Below are positions 33,875 through 43,610 of a DNA stretch of 64,000 bases, piece by piece. Location of the stretch: positions 434,001-498,000 of the forward strand of contig NZ_FRBW01000003.1 of assembly GCF_900142725.1 (NCBI RefSeq). Direction: 5' to 3'. Both the position numbers and the translations under genes were made by a program. The notes beneath the pieces are model-generated. The model ran no database searches, had not been told where the DNA came from, and saw only the letters and a program-made list of their open reading frames with translations. Source of the stretch: Roseibium suaedae. GTDB lineage: Bacteria > Pseudomonadota > Alphaproteobacteria > Rhizobiales > Stappiaceae. Positions within the stretch are counted from its first letter, which is position 1; each line of letters opens with the position of its first letter.

Positions 33875-36800
33875 TCAGACCTGTGTAACCGTCCCATCGG
33901 ATGGCGGCACAATGCTGTCATCCGGATCGAGCACGACAAGAGTGGTCGGTATGGCATAGGTCCATGGCTTGCCGACAGGCAACGGGTCGTCAAGATCCCG
34001 CCCCTTTCGTTCAACGATCTCGTCAATGAGAGCGACATAGAGCGGGTTCCCGACACCTGGTGTCGGCCCACCTTTCCAGACCTCCCCGGTCGCGAGGAAC
34101 CAGATGACGGCGCCCTCGAAACCGGGACGGACCGCAAGATTGACCCGCGCGGCACCGGATTGGAGGAAGGCATTGAAATTATAGTCAGGATCGCGCTGGG
34201 TCATCAGCTTGAACCATTCGGATCGCCTCGCCCAGAAGTAGGGATAATACAGGTAGGTCATCTCGGACCATTCAAAGGCTTCTTCGAAAAACCGGGCATA
34301 CGCCCCCTCTTGCCTGGCCTCTTCAAACCGAATGCTTGGAAAATTGACCTGACCGTCCCGGACCAAGTCTATCGAGCCAGACTCCTCATAATTGTCTGAG
34401 GCCAGCATGGAAATCGCTGCCCGCTTGACTTCCATGCGCTCGATATTGCGCTTGATGTCAGTCTGGAGCGTTTCCTGAAGGACACTTGTCAGCGCATCCT
34501 TGCTCTTTTTGGCCGCAACATAAGCATCTATCGCCTTGTCATTTGCAGCCTTCAAGGCATCATACACACTGTTCTGCCAAGTCTCCCAAGCCTCTGGAGA
34601 GATCCGGCAATCAACGCGGACAGAGACCACGCCTCCCTCGAAGAAATCGATGTAAACGCCAAACTCAAGTGTCCCGACGTGATTGTTGAGCGAAACAGTC
34701 TGACGGGAAGTCTCGATATCTTTCTCAAGACCGCTGATGACGATGCGCGCATCGTCCTTGCCGTCGTTGTTCTCCTTCTTTGTGTCGCCGAAGAACTGAA
34801 TGACGGCTTCCTCGCCGCGATATCCAGACGGGATCTGGATCTGATCAGTCGCCATGGAACATGATGTCGCCTCACCGGTTCCGAATTTCGGAACTTCCAG
34901 TTTCAGGGCCTTGGAAACAGAAACGATGGTGTCTGGCGGAGCAGGCACATTGGTTGCGCCCCAGGTATTGGCGAGGTTCTGATAATTGTCGACGTCAATA
35001 CCCGCAGGGTTCACGTTGAGCTTCGCCGGTTCCTTCAGTTTGCTGTCAGGCAAGGACTCCTCCTCGCGCGACAAACGCCAATTGATCGAAGGCTCGGGGA
35101 CCACCAGATCAAGCATCAGGCGCTTGCCATAATTGAAAACCTGTGCTGCCCAGATCTGGTCGATATGCCTGTAGACGCCGATCACATGCTTTGCACCCGG
35201 CTCAAGGTTCTTGAAGGTCTGAACATGCGTGTCCTCGCTTTCCGAGAGAACCACCGTGACAGTCTCATTCCTCTCGCGGCTCGTGACCGTGCTGACGGCC
35301 CGCTCGACCAGGTCCTGAGCATATTCCTGAGCCGAGGATGCGCTCTGTTCGCTCGCGGTCGTGAAGTCAAAAGAGGCACTGGTATCGACCGAAACCGTCG
35401 GGCCATAGGCTGCTGAAACGGTAGCGCCGGTCGACAGGCTCGACGACTGGGAAATGCTGCTCTGAACTTCCCTGGAAATAGCGGAATGGGTCGAGGTTGC
35501 GGTCTCCTTCAAGGCCTCCTCGATCCGCTCGCTCTCATAAGTCGTCGTGGTTTCGGTCCGGTTCAGTTGGCGGCGCGTGGTTGTCCGCTCTTCGGTCGCC
35601 ATCACGTTTTCAATGTGAGCTATTTCCGTGCGCTGGTAGCCGATCCATTGTTCCTTGACGACCATGAGATCGGAAACGCCGATGACGAATGGGAACCTGA
35701 CGCGGAAATTGCCACCGACAAGGTGGACGATCCATTCAGGAAGGATCGGTTGTCTCAAAAGACATTTCCGGAAGTCGTCCGCGGTCCGCAGCGTCTGCCT
35801 TGCATTCAGGAGAGCCACAGCTTTGAGGCAATCGACGAGAGCGGCACGCTTCTTGTCTTCGACATGGGGAAGAAGCAAGCTCAGGACGTAATCATCCCAG
35901 ATGTCGCCAACGTTGCTCGCCTGCGTTTCCAGGTCCTTCAGCTTTGTACTGTCTTTCAGGGTTTCGGCGAGGTCTGACTTGATGACCGCAACATCCCCTG
36001 TCGTTGTCATTGTATAGGCCTGCTTCATTAAGCTGATCAGAGGCCAATAGGCCGTGTTCTGGAAGCGGGCGGCCTTGAAGAAAGGATCCTTGGCAATTTC
36101 TTCTGCAGCCAGACTGCGCGCCTGTTCCCGGGTTGCCAGTGTTTGCAACCGACGCAGGAAGGGGGTCAGTTCACCCTGATACTCTATGCCCATGTTGCTA
36201 TCCGGCTGGGGCGCAACGGGCCGGACCGTGTTGAAACGGAACAGGCGCTTGGCTTCTTTCGACATGTCGGTTCTATCCCGTTTCAAATTTCGTTGGGTCT
36301 TTTCCCCTGAGCGGTCGCGCAGGCGGCCATCCCTGGTTGGTTCGGCGGCATTTCCAGCGTCTTCAGTGGACTTTGATCCGTTCTCACTCCGGCTGTTGCC
36401 GGTTTGAACGTGAAGATTGTCTTTCCCGCCGTCCGTGATCACAGAACCGCCGGGAGAACGTGGCTCGGGTGGATCTTCCTTGCCAGGGGAAAGAACATGG
36501 ATTTCGAAACTCTGCAGACGTGCAGTCTTCGTCAGCCGAAGAGTTTCAATAACCTGAAGCGTTTGACCGTTAAGCGTAACCGAGGCAGATGGCAGACCAT
36601 CCTCGCCCGGCATTTCGAACCCAGAAGTTGACAGCGCGGCAGACGCGCGGCCAGCAGCGTCGGTCTTCAGTGGAGAACTGATCAGTGCTCGCCCAGTATC
36701 CGGATCAAACAAAATGACTGACGCATCTGGAACAGGCACAAGGCTCTGATCTGTGACTGTCAAACGAACAACCAGTTCAGCCTCGCCCCCTGGCGCGTCC

Positions 36801-37138
36801 TCATTCTCCGATTTTGGGCTATCGGCAAAGATGGTAAGGGCAAGGAAACGGTCGCTGGACTTCTCGATTTTCGTTACGATCTCCGGCACCTGATCACCGT
36901 TGAACCAAAGTTCCACGGAAGGTTTGATCCCCCTCCGCAAAGCTGCACTTTCCTTGACGGTGAAGATGTACTCGGCGCGTCCATCGCGATCGGAAGCTGG
37001 CAATGTCACCTCATGGGATTTGCTGCCAGATCGAAACGCGAGAACGGTGACGCCCCCCTCCAGCGGAAGACCTCGAGTGTTCGAAATCCGGATCCGGACA
37101 CCCTCTGCAACACGTTTCTGGATCGGATCTATTGCCAA
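33875..37138 (-). CDS. Unrecognised 1087-residue multidomain protein, TTG start
   Basis: Start is TTG 37138 (MAIDPIQKRV) with GAGGGG five bases upstream; no ATG fits. Two N-terminal beta-sandwich (Ig- or carboxypeptidase-regulatory-like) repeats are visible at about residues 8-110 and 125-215; the second has V-P-D-A-S-V-I-L-F-D-P-D-T-G-R-A. A charged low-complexity linker (about 220-290) and a helical region (about 300-490) follow. A Ser/Thr-rich stretch with alternating polarity (about 510-625) is flanked by Glu-rich helices and looks like an amphipathic beta or coiled element. A C-terminal mixed domain spans about 700-1087. No signal peptide and no transmembrane helix. Its tight linkage to the 869-residue protein suggests the two work together; function not known. 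Confidence 0.7.
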   Translation of the reverse strand: MAIDPIQKRVAEGVRIRISNTRGLPLEGGVTVLAFRSGSKSHEVTLPASDRDGRAEYIFTVKESAALRRGIKPSVELWFNGDQVPEIVTKIEKSSDRFLALTIFADSPKSENEDAPGGEAELVVRLTVTDQSLVPVPDASVILFDPDTGRALISSPLKTDAAGRASAALSTSGFEMPGEDGLPSASVTLNGQTLQVIETLRLTKTARLQSFEIHVLSPGKEDPPEPRSPGGSVITDGGKDNLHVQTGNSRSENGSKSTEDAGNAAEPTRDGRLRDRSGEKTQRNLKRDRTDMSKEAKRLFRFNTVRPVAPQPDSNMGIEYQGELTPFLRRLQTLATREQARSLAAEEIAKDPFFKAARFQNTAYWPLISLMKQAYTMTTTGDVAVIKSDLAETLKDSTKLKDLETQASNVGDIWDDYVLSLLLPHVEDKKRAALVDCLKAVALLNARQTLRTADDFRKCLLRQPILPEWIVHLVGGNFRVRFPFVIGVSDLMVVKEQWIGYQRTEIAHIENVMATEERTTTRRQLNRTETTTTYESERIEEALKETATSTHSAISREVQSSISQSSSLSTGATVSAAYGPTVSVDTSASFDFTTASEQSASSAQEYAQDLVERAVSTVTSRERNETVTVVLSESEDTHVQTFKNLEPGAKHVIGVYRHIDQIWAAQVFNYGKRLMLDLVVPEPSINWRLSREEESLPDSKLKEPAKLNVNPAGIDVDNYQNLANTWGATNVPAPPDTIVSVSKALKLEVPKFGTGEATSCSMATDQIQIPSGYRGEEAVIQFFGDTKKENNDGKDDARIVISGLEKDIETSRQTVSLNNHVGTLEFGVYIDFFEGGVVSVRVDCRISPEAWETWQNSVYDALKAANDKAIDAYVAAKKSKDALTSVLQETLQTDIKRNIERMEVKRAAISMLASDNYEESGSIDLVRDGQVNFPSIRFEEARQEGAYARFFEEAFEWSEMTYLYYPYFWARRSEWFKLMTQRDPDYNFNAFLQSGAARVNLAVRPGFEGAVIWFLATGEVWKGGPTPGVGNPLYVALIDEIVERKGRDLDDPLPVGKPWTYAIPTTLVVLDPDDSIVPPSDGTVTQV

Positions 37139-37422
37139 TGGCGCCCCTCGGTGAACCTACAGGCTACCGTAAGGGAATATTCTGCACAAGTTGCACAATC
37201 AGATCAATATTACCTATAGTTACAAATTAAGTTATGACAACAAGCCTCTGAGGAAACGAGGCATTTAACCGTAATCACCTGAGTGCATTCCGGCACGAGC
37301 GATCCTAAGGGAAGACATTGGTAGTTCTGGCAAGCGCTGCCAGCAGTAAATGCTCTACCAGAATACAAACAAGCCCGGCCATAGTGACCGGGCTTTCCGA
37401 TTGTCAGGATTCTTGCTGGCGC
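37139..37422. other. Intergenic region before the two large genes
   Basis: Bases 37139-37260 are AT-rich and should hold the minus-strand promoter of the two large genes. GCCTC/GAGGC arms (around 37245-37263) form a small hairpin. The right part holds the importer terminator (37372-37394). No gene seen. Confidence 0.55.
37372..37394 (-). terminator. Rho-independent terminator after the ribose-type importer operon
   Basis: AGCCCGG and CCGGGCT arms around a nine-base loop; on the minus strand the hairpin is followed by TTGTTTGTATT. It lies about 30 bases after the binding-protein stop. Confidence 0.8.
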
Positions 37423-38466
37423 TTAGCGCTTGGGCAGCGGGATCCATTCTGCGACGGAGACATCGGCGTGCTGGAACTGAGGCATCTTCACGCCCAGGTC
37501 TTCCATGTTCTTCACGTCATTGTCGTTCAGGAACTTCTGGGTGATCAGCGTCGGCGGAACGACGACCTGCTTTTCGGTCATCTCGCCGGCCAGCATCAGG
37601 GCCAGGGTGCGGACGCTGACTTCCCCGACAACCGCCGGATTGGTGGCAACGGTAGCGACCCAGGCAGAGTCCGGTTCCCGCATGGCAGAAATATCCGCAG
37701 TCGAGACATCGGCAGAATAGATCTTGATATCCTGGCTGAGACCAGCCTCGTCCACCGCAATCTTCACGCCCTTTGCGAACTCGTCGAAGGGAGCGAACAT
37801 GACGGAAATGGCCGGGTTGGCCTGAAGCACCGAACGGGCCTGGTTGGCAACGGAATTGGCAATCGGATTGTCAAGCGTGCCGAACATGGCCGCTTCCTGG
37901 ATGCCCGGATTGGCTGCCTTGATTTCCTTCCAGGCAACGTCGCGGCGGTCCAGCGGGGCGATGCCCGGAACATAGACATAGCCTGCGGTGAAGCTGCTGC
38001 CATTGTCCTCGATCGCCTGATCAAGGGCGAGTTTGCCAAGCAGATAGTCCGACTGCTCGATCTGCGGCACGGATGCATTCTCGACGTCGACGTCAAAGGC
38101 GACGACCTTGATGCCCGCATCCACCGCGCGCTGAGCAGCGGCTTTCATGGATTCCGTCAGGCCGTGCTGTATGATGATGCCGTTGACACCGAGCGCAATG
38201 GCCTGATCGACCATGTCCGCCTGAAGGGCTGCATCCTGGCGGCTGTCGAGCACGCGCAGATCCACGCCCAGGGCTTGGGCCTGCTTCTCGACGCCCGACA
38301 GGTAGGACTGGAAGAAGTCACCGGTCGACAGATAGCGCACGAGCGCGATCTTGACGTCTGCCGGCTTATCGAACGGCGCCGGCATGTCTGCCGCCTGGAC
38401 CGATCCCAATGCAGCGAGCGTCATGCCTGCTGCGGCCGTGAGCTTCATGAATTCACGTCTGATCAT
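37423..38466 (-). CDS. Sugar ABC importer binding protein with Tat-type signal
   Basis: A 347-residue protein of the RbsB/type I sugar-binding family. ATG 38466 is chosen because GGGAGG lies seven bases before it. The N-terminus MIRREFMKLTAAAGMTLAAL holds RREFMK, a good twin-arginine motif, unusual for an RbsB-type protein. The mature part has VRYLSTGDFFQSYLSGVEKQ, G-I-I-I-Q-H-G-L and D-A-G-I-K-V-V-A-F-D-V-D, typical of the family. It is the last gene of the minus-strand importer operon. Its partner genes and the divergent mtnK-mtnA-aldolase operon suggest the ligand is a pentose-like nucleoside by-product such as methylthioribose or 5-deoxyribose. Confidence 0.88.
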   Translation of the reverse strand: MIRREFMKLTAAAGMTLAALGSVQAADMPAPFDKPADVKIALVRYLSTGDFFQSYLSGVEKQAQALGVDLRVLDSRQDAALQADMVDQAIALGVNGIIIQHGLTESMKAAAQRAVDAGIKVVAFDVDVENASVPQIEQSDYLLGKLALDQAIEDNGSSFTAGYVYVPGIAPLDRRDVAWKEIKAANPGIQEAAMFGTLDNPIANSVANQARSVLQANPAISVMFAPFDEFAKGVKIAVDEAGLSQDIKIYSADVSTADISAMREPDSAWVATVATNPAVVGEVSVRTLALMLAGEMTEKQVVVPPTLITQKFLNDNDVKNMEDLGVKMPQFQHADVSVAEWIPLPKR

Positions 38467-38504
38467 TCTGTTTCCTCCCAATAATTCCGTGACACGTGTG
38501 AGCG

Positions 38505-39533
38505 TCAGGCATTTCTCCTGCCGCCGCGGCGCGAGGACAGGTAGAATGTGAAGACAAGGGCTGCGACCAGCACGGCACCCTTGACGAAATCCTGCATGTA
38601 GTAAGGGGCATTCATCATCGTCAGGCCCTGAAGCAGGATGCCGACGAACAGGGCGCCTGCGGCCGTGCCGAAGGCATTCGGCCGGGCAGCCCCCAGAACC
38701 GCAAAGCCGATCAGCGCAGCCGCGACACTGTCCAGAAGCAGATTGTTGCCCGAGGCGATGTCGCCCCGGCCCAGGCGCGCTGCCAGAAGGATGCCGCCAA
38801 TGGAGGCCAGCACGCCGGAGATCATGTAGGCCGCAATCTTGTAGCGCTGGACATTGGTGCCAACCAGGCTTGCCGCCCGCTCGTTCGAGCCGATGGCATA
38901 CATCAGGCGGCCGTGGCGGGTGAAGCCGAGGAACAGCCAGATAATCAGGGCAATCGCCAGAAAGATCACCACAGGCACCGGCAGAAGACGGTCGAGGAAG
39001 AGATCAAAACGGTGACGGCCAAGCCAGAGGAAGGCTTCGGAAAAGACACCATCCGCGACGCTGCCATCGGACAGGCTCATGCCGGTTGCGACCGAATTGC
39101 CCTGGGTCGGAATGCGCTGCAGGCCGATCAGCAGGAACATCATGCCGAGTGTCGCCAGCAGATCCGGCACCTTCATCTTCACGATCAGGAGGCCGTTGAT
39201 CAGGCCGACTACCGCGCCCATCACGAGGCACAGGGCGACGGCCACGAATGCGGACTGCTCAAGCACCACCATGGAATAGGCCGACAGCATCAGCGAAGAG
39301 GTCGCGACCGACCCGATCGACAGATCAAAACCACCGACGACGAGGGTGCACGTGACGCCAAGGGCCAGAATGCCGGTGATGGCGACGGACTGGAAGATGA
39401 AGACCGCCGACCTTGGGCTGGCAAATCCATTTGCGTAGAAACTGAAGAACAGCGCAAGGCCGGCCAGAAGCACGATGAAGCCATAGCGAATGGCATATTC
39501 GAGAGAATTCTTGTTCATTTGAGTGGTCTTCAT
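38505..39533 (-). CDS. Sugar ABC importer permease, RbsC family
   Basis: A 342-residue inner-membrane protein with about ten hydrophobic segments. It carries the RbsC/AraH-family features GVTCTLVVGGFDLSIGSVA, A-Y-S-M-V-V and N-E-R-A-A-S-L-V-G-T-N-V, the cytoplasmic loop that contacts the ATPase. The start (ATG 39533) overlaps the ATPase stop by four bases. A second ATG five codons later is a possible start. It works with the adjacent RbsA-like ATPase. Confidence 0.93.
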   Translation of the reverse strand: MKTTQMNKNSLEYAIRYGFIVLLAGLALFFSFYANGFASPRSAVFIFQSVAITGILALGVTCTLVVGGFDLSIGSVATSSLMLSAYSMVVLEQSAFVAVALCLVMGAVVGLINGLLIVKMKVPDLLATLGMMFLLIGLQRIPTQGNSVATGMSLSDGSVADGVFSEAFLWLGRHRFDLFLDRLLPVPVVIFLAIALIIWLFLGFTRHGRLMYAIGSNERAASLVGTNVQRYKIAAYMISGVLASIGGILLAARLGRGDIASGNNLLLDSVAAALIGFAVLGAARPNAFGTAAGALFVGILLQGLTMMNAPYYMQDFVKGAVLVAALVFTFYLSSRRGGRRNA

Positions 39534-41107
39534 CCTGCCTCGGCCGGTGTTGCGGCCCTGTGTCCAGATGACGCTCCGGCCTCTTCGTGGAGCGGTTCGC
39601 GAACCCGTCCGGAAACATCCGCAACCAGTCCGTTCAGATCGATATCCTTGTTCCGGTATTCACCGGCGATCGCGGCTTCGTTGAGCACGATGATGCGGTC
39701 TGCGATCTCCAGCGCCTCATCGATCTCCGCAACGAACACCAGCGTTGTGCGCCCAGCCGAGGTTTCCCGGATATAGCGGCCGATGTCGCGCCGGGCGCCG
39801 ATATCGACGCCCTGAAACGGCTCATCCAGAAGCAGCACCCTCGAGGCCTTCAGCAGCCAGCGGCCGATCATGACCTTCTGCTGATTGCCGCCTGACAGGG
39901 TGTCGATCCCGTCCCTGTCGCTTTCGCATTTCACGCCGATCTTGCTGATCATGTCGTTTGCCGCGCGCCGCTGCGCACGTTCACTCAGGAACGAGAACGT
40001 GCTGAACGCCTTGAGGAACGGCAAGGTCATGTTGTTGGCAATGTCGAAGTCACCGATCACCGCATTTGAGCCGCGATCCTTCGGCGACATGAAGACGCCC
40101 ATATCGACAGCCTGCGAGGCATTGGCCGGGTGATAGGGCTTGGCGTCGAGGAACAGCTCTCCGCCGGCAGCCTCGGCGAGACCGAACACAATCTCCGCCA
40201 GTTCGGTCGTGCCGCTGCCCAGAAGCCCGGTGAAGGCGATAACCTCCCCTTCCCGCGCCGAAAAGCTGATCGGATCGCTATGCTCGAAGAGCTTCAGCTC
40301 TCTTGCTTCCAGAATGGTTTCACCGCCGGAAACCGGCTCGATATCCACCTCGGTCATCTGATGGCCGAGCATGGCGTTGACCGCACCGACATAGTCGAGC
40401 GTTTCGCCTTCGAAGATGCCGGAGATGGCACCATCGCGCATGGAGACGATCCGGTCCGCAACCCTTCGCAGGTCCGACATGCGGTGGGAGATATAGAGGA
40501 TCGCCACCCCATCGGCGCGCAGCCGGTCGATGAGCGAGAACAGGCGCTCCGCCTCCGATGCCGATAGCGATGAGGTCGGTTCGTCCAGAATGAGCAGCTG
40601 CGGAGACCGGGCCATGGCCCGGGCAATCGCAATCATCTGCCGGTCGGCAACATCGAGATCCGCCACGCGCGCCCGGACATCCATATGAAGCCCCATGCTC
40701 GCGGCGACTTCCTCTGCCCGCTGGCGCAGCTTCCGGTCATTCACGAACAGGCTTGCGCCCGGTTCCGTCAGACGGTCCAACGTCAGATTGGTCGCAACAT
40801 CGAGGTCTGGAATGACGCCATCATCAATGGACTGGTGAACGGTCACCACGCCCTTGGAAATGGCATCGGCAGCATCGATCGGGGCGAAAGGCTGGCCAGC
40901 GAACTCGATCTTGCCTGCATCGGCAAAATGATAGCCGCACAGCACCTTCACCAGCGTGGACTTACCTGCGCCATTGGCTCCCATGAGAGCCGTGACCTCG
41001 CCGGCACGCAGCTCCAGATCAATCCCCCGCAGCACGTGATTGCGCCCGAAAGACTTCTCTAACCCATTAATTTTACAGGTGATTTTAGCCACCTTACCTC
41101 CCACCAT
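39530..41107 (-). CDS. Sugar ABC importer ATPase, RbsA-type double NBD
   Basis: A 525-residue protein with two ATPase domains. The first has Walker A GANGAGKST, a signature-like LDVADRQMIAIARA and Walker B LLILDEPTSSLS. The second has the usual degenerate Walker A GLLGSGTTEL, signature LSGGNQQKVMIGRWL and Walker B LLLDEPFQGVD. This asymmetry is normal for the carbohydrate-uptake 2 group. ATG 41107 has GGGGGAG nine bases upstream. A GTG five codons later (41092, GGGAGG before it) would give the more natural start M-A-K-I-T-C-K. First gene of the importer operon, divergent from mtnK. Confidence 0.92.
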   Translation of the reverse strand: MVGGKVAKITCKINGLEKSFGRNHVLRGIDLELRAGEVTALMGANGAGKSTLVKVLCGYHFADAGKIEFAGQPFAPIDAADAISKGVVTVHQSIDDGVIPDLDVATNLTLDRLTEPGASLFVNDRKLRQRAEEVAASMGLHMDVRARVADLDVADRQMIAIARAMARSPQLLILDEPTSSLSASEAERLFSLIDRLRADGVAILYISHRMSDLRRVADRIVSMRDGAISGIFEGETLDYVGAVNAMLGHQMTEVDIEPVSGGETILEARELKLFEHSDPISFSAREGEVIAFTGLLGSGTTELAEIVFGLAEAAGGELFLDAKPYHPANASQAVDMGVFMSPKDRGSNAVIGDFDIANNMTLPFLKAFSTFSFLSERAQRRAANDMISKIGVKCESDRDGIDTLSGGNQQKVMIGRWLLKASRVLLLDEPFQGVDIGARRDIGRYIRETSAGRTTLVFVAEIDEALEIADRIIVLNEAAIAGEYRNKDIDLNGLVADVSGRVREPLHEEAGASSGHRAATPAEAG

Positions 41108-41160
41108 TCTGACGAGCTCCCCCTCGTATGGATAAGTTACAACACGTCACTTAGTCATTT

Positions 41161-41199
41161 GTCAACTAGCTTGACTTTTGAATATTTCTGCATTTTAGT
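41161..41199 (+). promoter_or_regulatory. Probable mtnK promoter with overlapping operator
   Basis: TTGACT (41171-41176) and TTTAGT (41194-41199) are 17 bases apart, a good sigma-70-type pair, with GGGAGGA and ATG 41230 downstream. GTCAA (41161-41165) and TTGAC (41171-41175) form an inverted repeat that includes the -35, so a repressor bound there, likely the SorC-type protein encoded in the operon, would block the promoter. The region between the divergent operons is only 122 bases, so both directions could be controlled. Confidence 0.65.
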
Positions 41200-41229
41200 C
41201 CGGGTAATTCGGGAGGAAAGATCATACAA

Positions 41230-42504
41230 ATGACCCAGCCAAACTCGCAGGACGCGCGCTATTCGCCGCTCACGGCAGAGACACTGGCCGCTCAGCTTTC
41301 TCAGGTCGCAGCCGTTGCCGACAGGGTCGGAAGCGATCCGGACAAATGGAGTGTGAAGGAAGTCGGCGACGGCAACCTGAACCTGGTCTTCATCGTGGAA
41401 GGACCGAAGGGCAGCGTGATCGTCAAGCAGGCCCTGCCCTATGTCCGGCTCGTGGGAGACAGCTGGCCGCTGCCGCTCTACCGGGCGTTTTTCGAGTATC
41501 ACGCCCTGATCCGGGAAGCGGACAGGGACCCGGGTGCGGTTCCAGAGGTCTTCCACTTTGATGAGGCTCAGGCACTCATCGTCATGGAGTTCCTCAGCCC
41601 GCACAAGATCCTGCGCCGCAAGCTGATCGACGGCGAGAAGGTCGAGGGTCTCGGCGCGTTCCTGGGCCGCTTCTGCGCGCGCACCGCCTTCCGCGGCTCG
41701 GAGCTTTCCATGAAAAGCGCCGACAAGAAGCAGGATGTCGCGCTCTTTGCCGGCAATGTCGCCATTCCGGCCATTACCGAGGCGCTTGTTTTCACCGATC
41801 CCTATTTCAATGCGCAGATGAACCACCACACGGCCGAACTGGATCCGGTCGTCGCGGAGTTGCGCAAGAACGTCAAGCTGAAGTCCCGCGCCCAGCGGAT
41901 GCTGATGAAATTCGCATCCAACACCGAAACCATGGTGCATGGCGATCTGCACAGCGGCTCGATCATGTCCACGGCGACCGAAAGCCGCGTCATCGATCCG
42001 GAATTCGTGCAGTACGGACCGCTGGGCTTCGACATCGGCATGCTGACGGCCAACTTCCTGATGGCCTATCTCAGCCAGCCCGCGCACCGGAGCGCCGAGG
42101 CTCTTGAGGACTATCAGGAATGGATCCTGTCCGTGATCGAAGAGACCCTCGCAACCTTCGATGAGGAGTTCCTCCGGCTCTGGAAGAGCGAGCGCACCGG
42201 CATGCTTTATCCGGCCAGCCTGTTCGAGGATCAGGACCAGTCGTCCGAGGAAACCTGCGCCGAGCTTCTTGCCGGGATCTGGCAGGACGCGGTCGCGTTC
42301 TGTGGCATCGAAATGCACCGGCGCACCCTGTCCCTCGCGCATAACGCAGACTTCGAGACCATCGAGAACACTGCTATCAGGGCACCGCTGGAAGCCCGCA
42401 ACCTTGCCCTGGGCACGGAACTCATTCTGAACACCGGGGCGATCCGCACGCCCCGGGCTCTTCTGGAAATCGCACGTCAATTCAATGCAAAGGACATCCT
42501 ATGA
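41230..42504 (+). CDS. mtnK: S-methyl-5-thioribose kinase
   Basis: A 424-residue kinase of the protein-kinase-like aminoglycoside phosphotransferase fold, which phosphorylates the C1 hydroxyl of 5-methylthioribose (and 5-deoxyribose in some organisms). MtnK hallmarks are [15 protein letters not shown] (nucleotide loop), [17 protein letters not shown], the catalytic [11 protein letters not shown] and metal-binding [18 protein letters not shown]. Length matches the family. It is the first gene of the plus-strand operon and overlaps mtnA by ATGA. Confidence 0.96.
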   Translation: MTQPNSQDARYSPLTAETLAAQLSQVAAVADRVGSDPDKWSVKEVGDGNLNLVFIVEGPKGSVIVKQALPYVRLVGDSWPLPLYRAFFEYHALIREADRDPGAVPEVFHFDEAQALIVMEFLSPHKILRRKLIDGEKVEGLGAFLGRFCARTAFRGSELSMKSADKKQDVALFAGNVAIPAITEALVFTDPYFNAQMNHHTAELDPVVAELRKNVKLKSRAQRMLMKFASNTETMVHGDLHSGSIMSTATESRVIDPEFVQYGPLGFDIGMLTANFLMAYLSQPAHRSAEALEDYQEWILSVIEETLATFDEEFLRLWKSERTGMLYPASLFEDQDQSSEETCAELLAGIWQDAVAFCGIEMHRRTLSLAHNADFETIENTAIRAPLEARNLALGTELILNTGAIRTPRALLEIARQFNAKDIL

Positions 42505-43610
42505 AGGTCAACGGCACCCACTACCGCTCCCTTTGGTGGGATGAGGACAAGGCCGCGCTTCAGATCATCGATCAGCGCTGGCTGCCCCATGACTTCCGCA
42601 TCCAGCAGGTCGATACCCTTCAGGACTATGCAGATGCCATCGTCGAGATGCGGGTGCGCGGTGCACCGCTGATCGGCGCCACGGCCGCCTATGGAATGGC
42701 TCTGGCCGCCAGCATCGATCCGTCCAACGCCCATCTGGACAAGGCCTGGGAGTTTCTCGACAAGACACGCCCGACGGCCATCAATCTGCGGTGGGCGCTG
42801 AACCGATGCCGTGCGCATCTGGTGACCCTTCCGGAAGACCAGCGAGCCGCCGCCGCCTTGGCTCTTGCGCATGAGATCGCTGACGAGGACGTCGAGATCA
42901 ACCGCAACATCGGCCTCAACGGTCTTGAGATCATCCGCAAGATTGCCACGGGCAAGAAGGATGGCGAACCGGTCCGCATCCTGACCCACTGCAATGCAGG
43001 CTGGCTTGCCACCGTCGACTGGGGCACGGCCACCAGCCCGATCTATCATGCCCATGACGCCGGCATTCCGATCCATGTCTGGGTGGATGAAACCCGCCCG
43101 CGCAATCAGGGCGCCCTCACCGCCTGGGAACTGGGCAGCCACGGCGTGCCGCACACCTACATCACCGACAATGCCGGCGGCCACTTAATGCAGCATGGCT
43201 TGGTCGACATGGTCATCGTCGGCACGGACCGCACCACCCGGCGGGGCGATGTCTGCAACAAGATCGGCACCTATTTGAAGGCGCTGGCCGCGCAGGCAAA
43301 CAAGGTTCCCTTCTACGTGGCCCTTCCGTCCCCGACCATCGACTGGACCGTCAGCGATGGCGTCAAGGAGATCCCGATCGAAGAGCGCAGCCAACGGGAA
43401 GTCACCCATGTTCAGGGCCTGACGGAAGCCGGAGAAATCTCCCAGGTTCAGGTCTCCCCGCATGGAACGCCCGGCGGCAATCCGGCCTTCGACGTGACCC
43501 CGAACCATCTGGTCACCGGCCTGATCACGGAACGCGGTGTCTGCGCGGCAACGCCGGAGGGGCTGGAAGGCCTCTTCCCGGACCTTTCCCGGATTGCCAA
43601 GAGCGCATGA
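42501..43610 (+). CDS. mtnA: S-methyl-5-thioribose-1-phosphate isomerase
   Basis: A 369-residue member of the eIF2B-like MtnA family, which converts methylthioribose-1-phosphate to methylthioribulose-1-phosphate. [37 protein letters not shown] (catalytic Cys) and [19 protein letters not shown] (catalytic Asp) are all present, plus the C-terminal [12 protein letters not shown] motif. Overlaps mtnK upstream and the regulator downstream by four bases each, so expression is tightly coupled. Confidence 0.96.
   Translation: MKVNGTHYRSLWWDEDKAALQIIDQRWLPHDFRIQQVDTLQDYADAIVEMRVRGAPLIGATAAYGMALAASIDPSNAHLDKAWEFLDKTRPTAINLRWALNRCRAHLVTLPEDQRAAAALALAHEIADEDVEINRNIGLNGLEIIRKIATGKKDGEPVRILTHCNAGWLATVDWGTATSPIYHAHDAGIPIHVWVDETRPRNQGALTAWELGSHGVPHTYITDNAGGHLMQHGLVDMVIVGTDRTTRRGDVCNKIGTYLKALAAQANKVPFYVALPSPTIDWTVSDGVKEIPIEERSQREVTHVQGLTEAGEISQVQVSPHGTPGGNPAFDVTPNHLVTGLITERGVCAATPEGLEGLFPDLSRIAKSA

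Noticed and set aside
39530..41107. Degenerate second Walker A of the RbsA-like ATPase as a novelty
   Set aside because: The G-L-x-G-[AS]-G-x-T-E form is normal for the carbohydrate-uptake double-NBD family.
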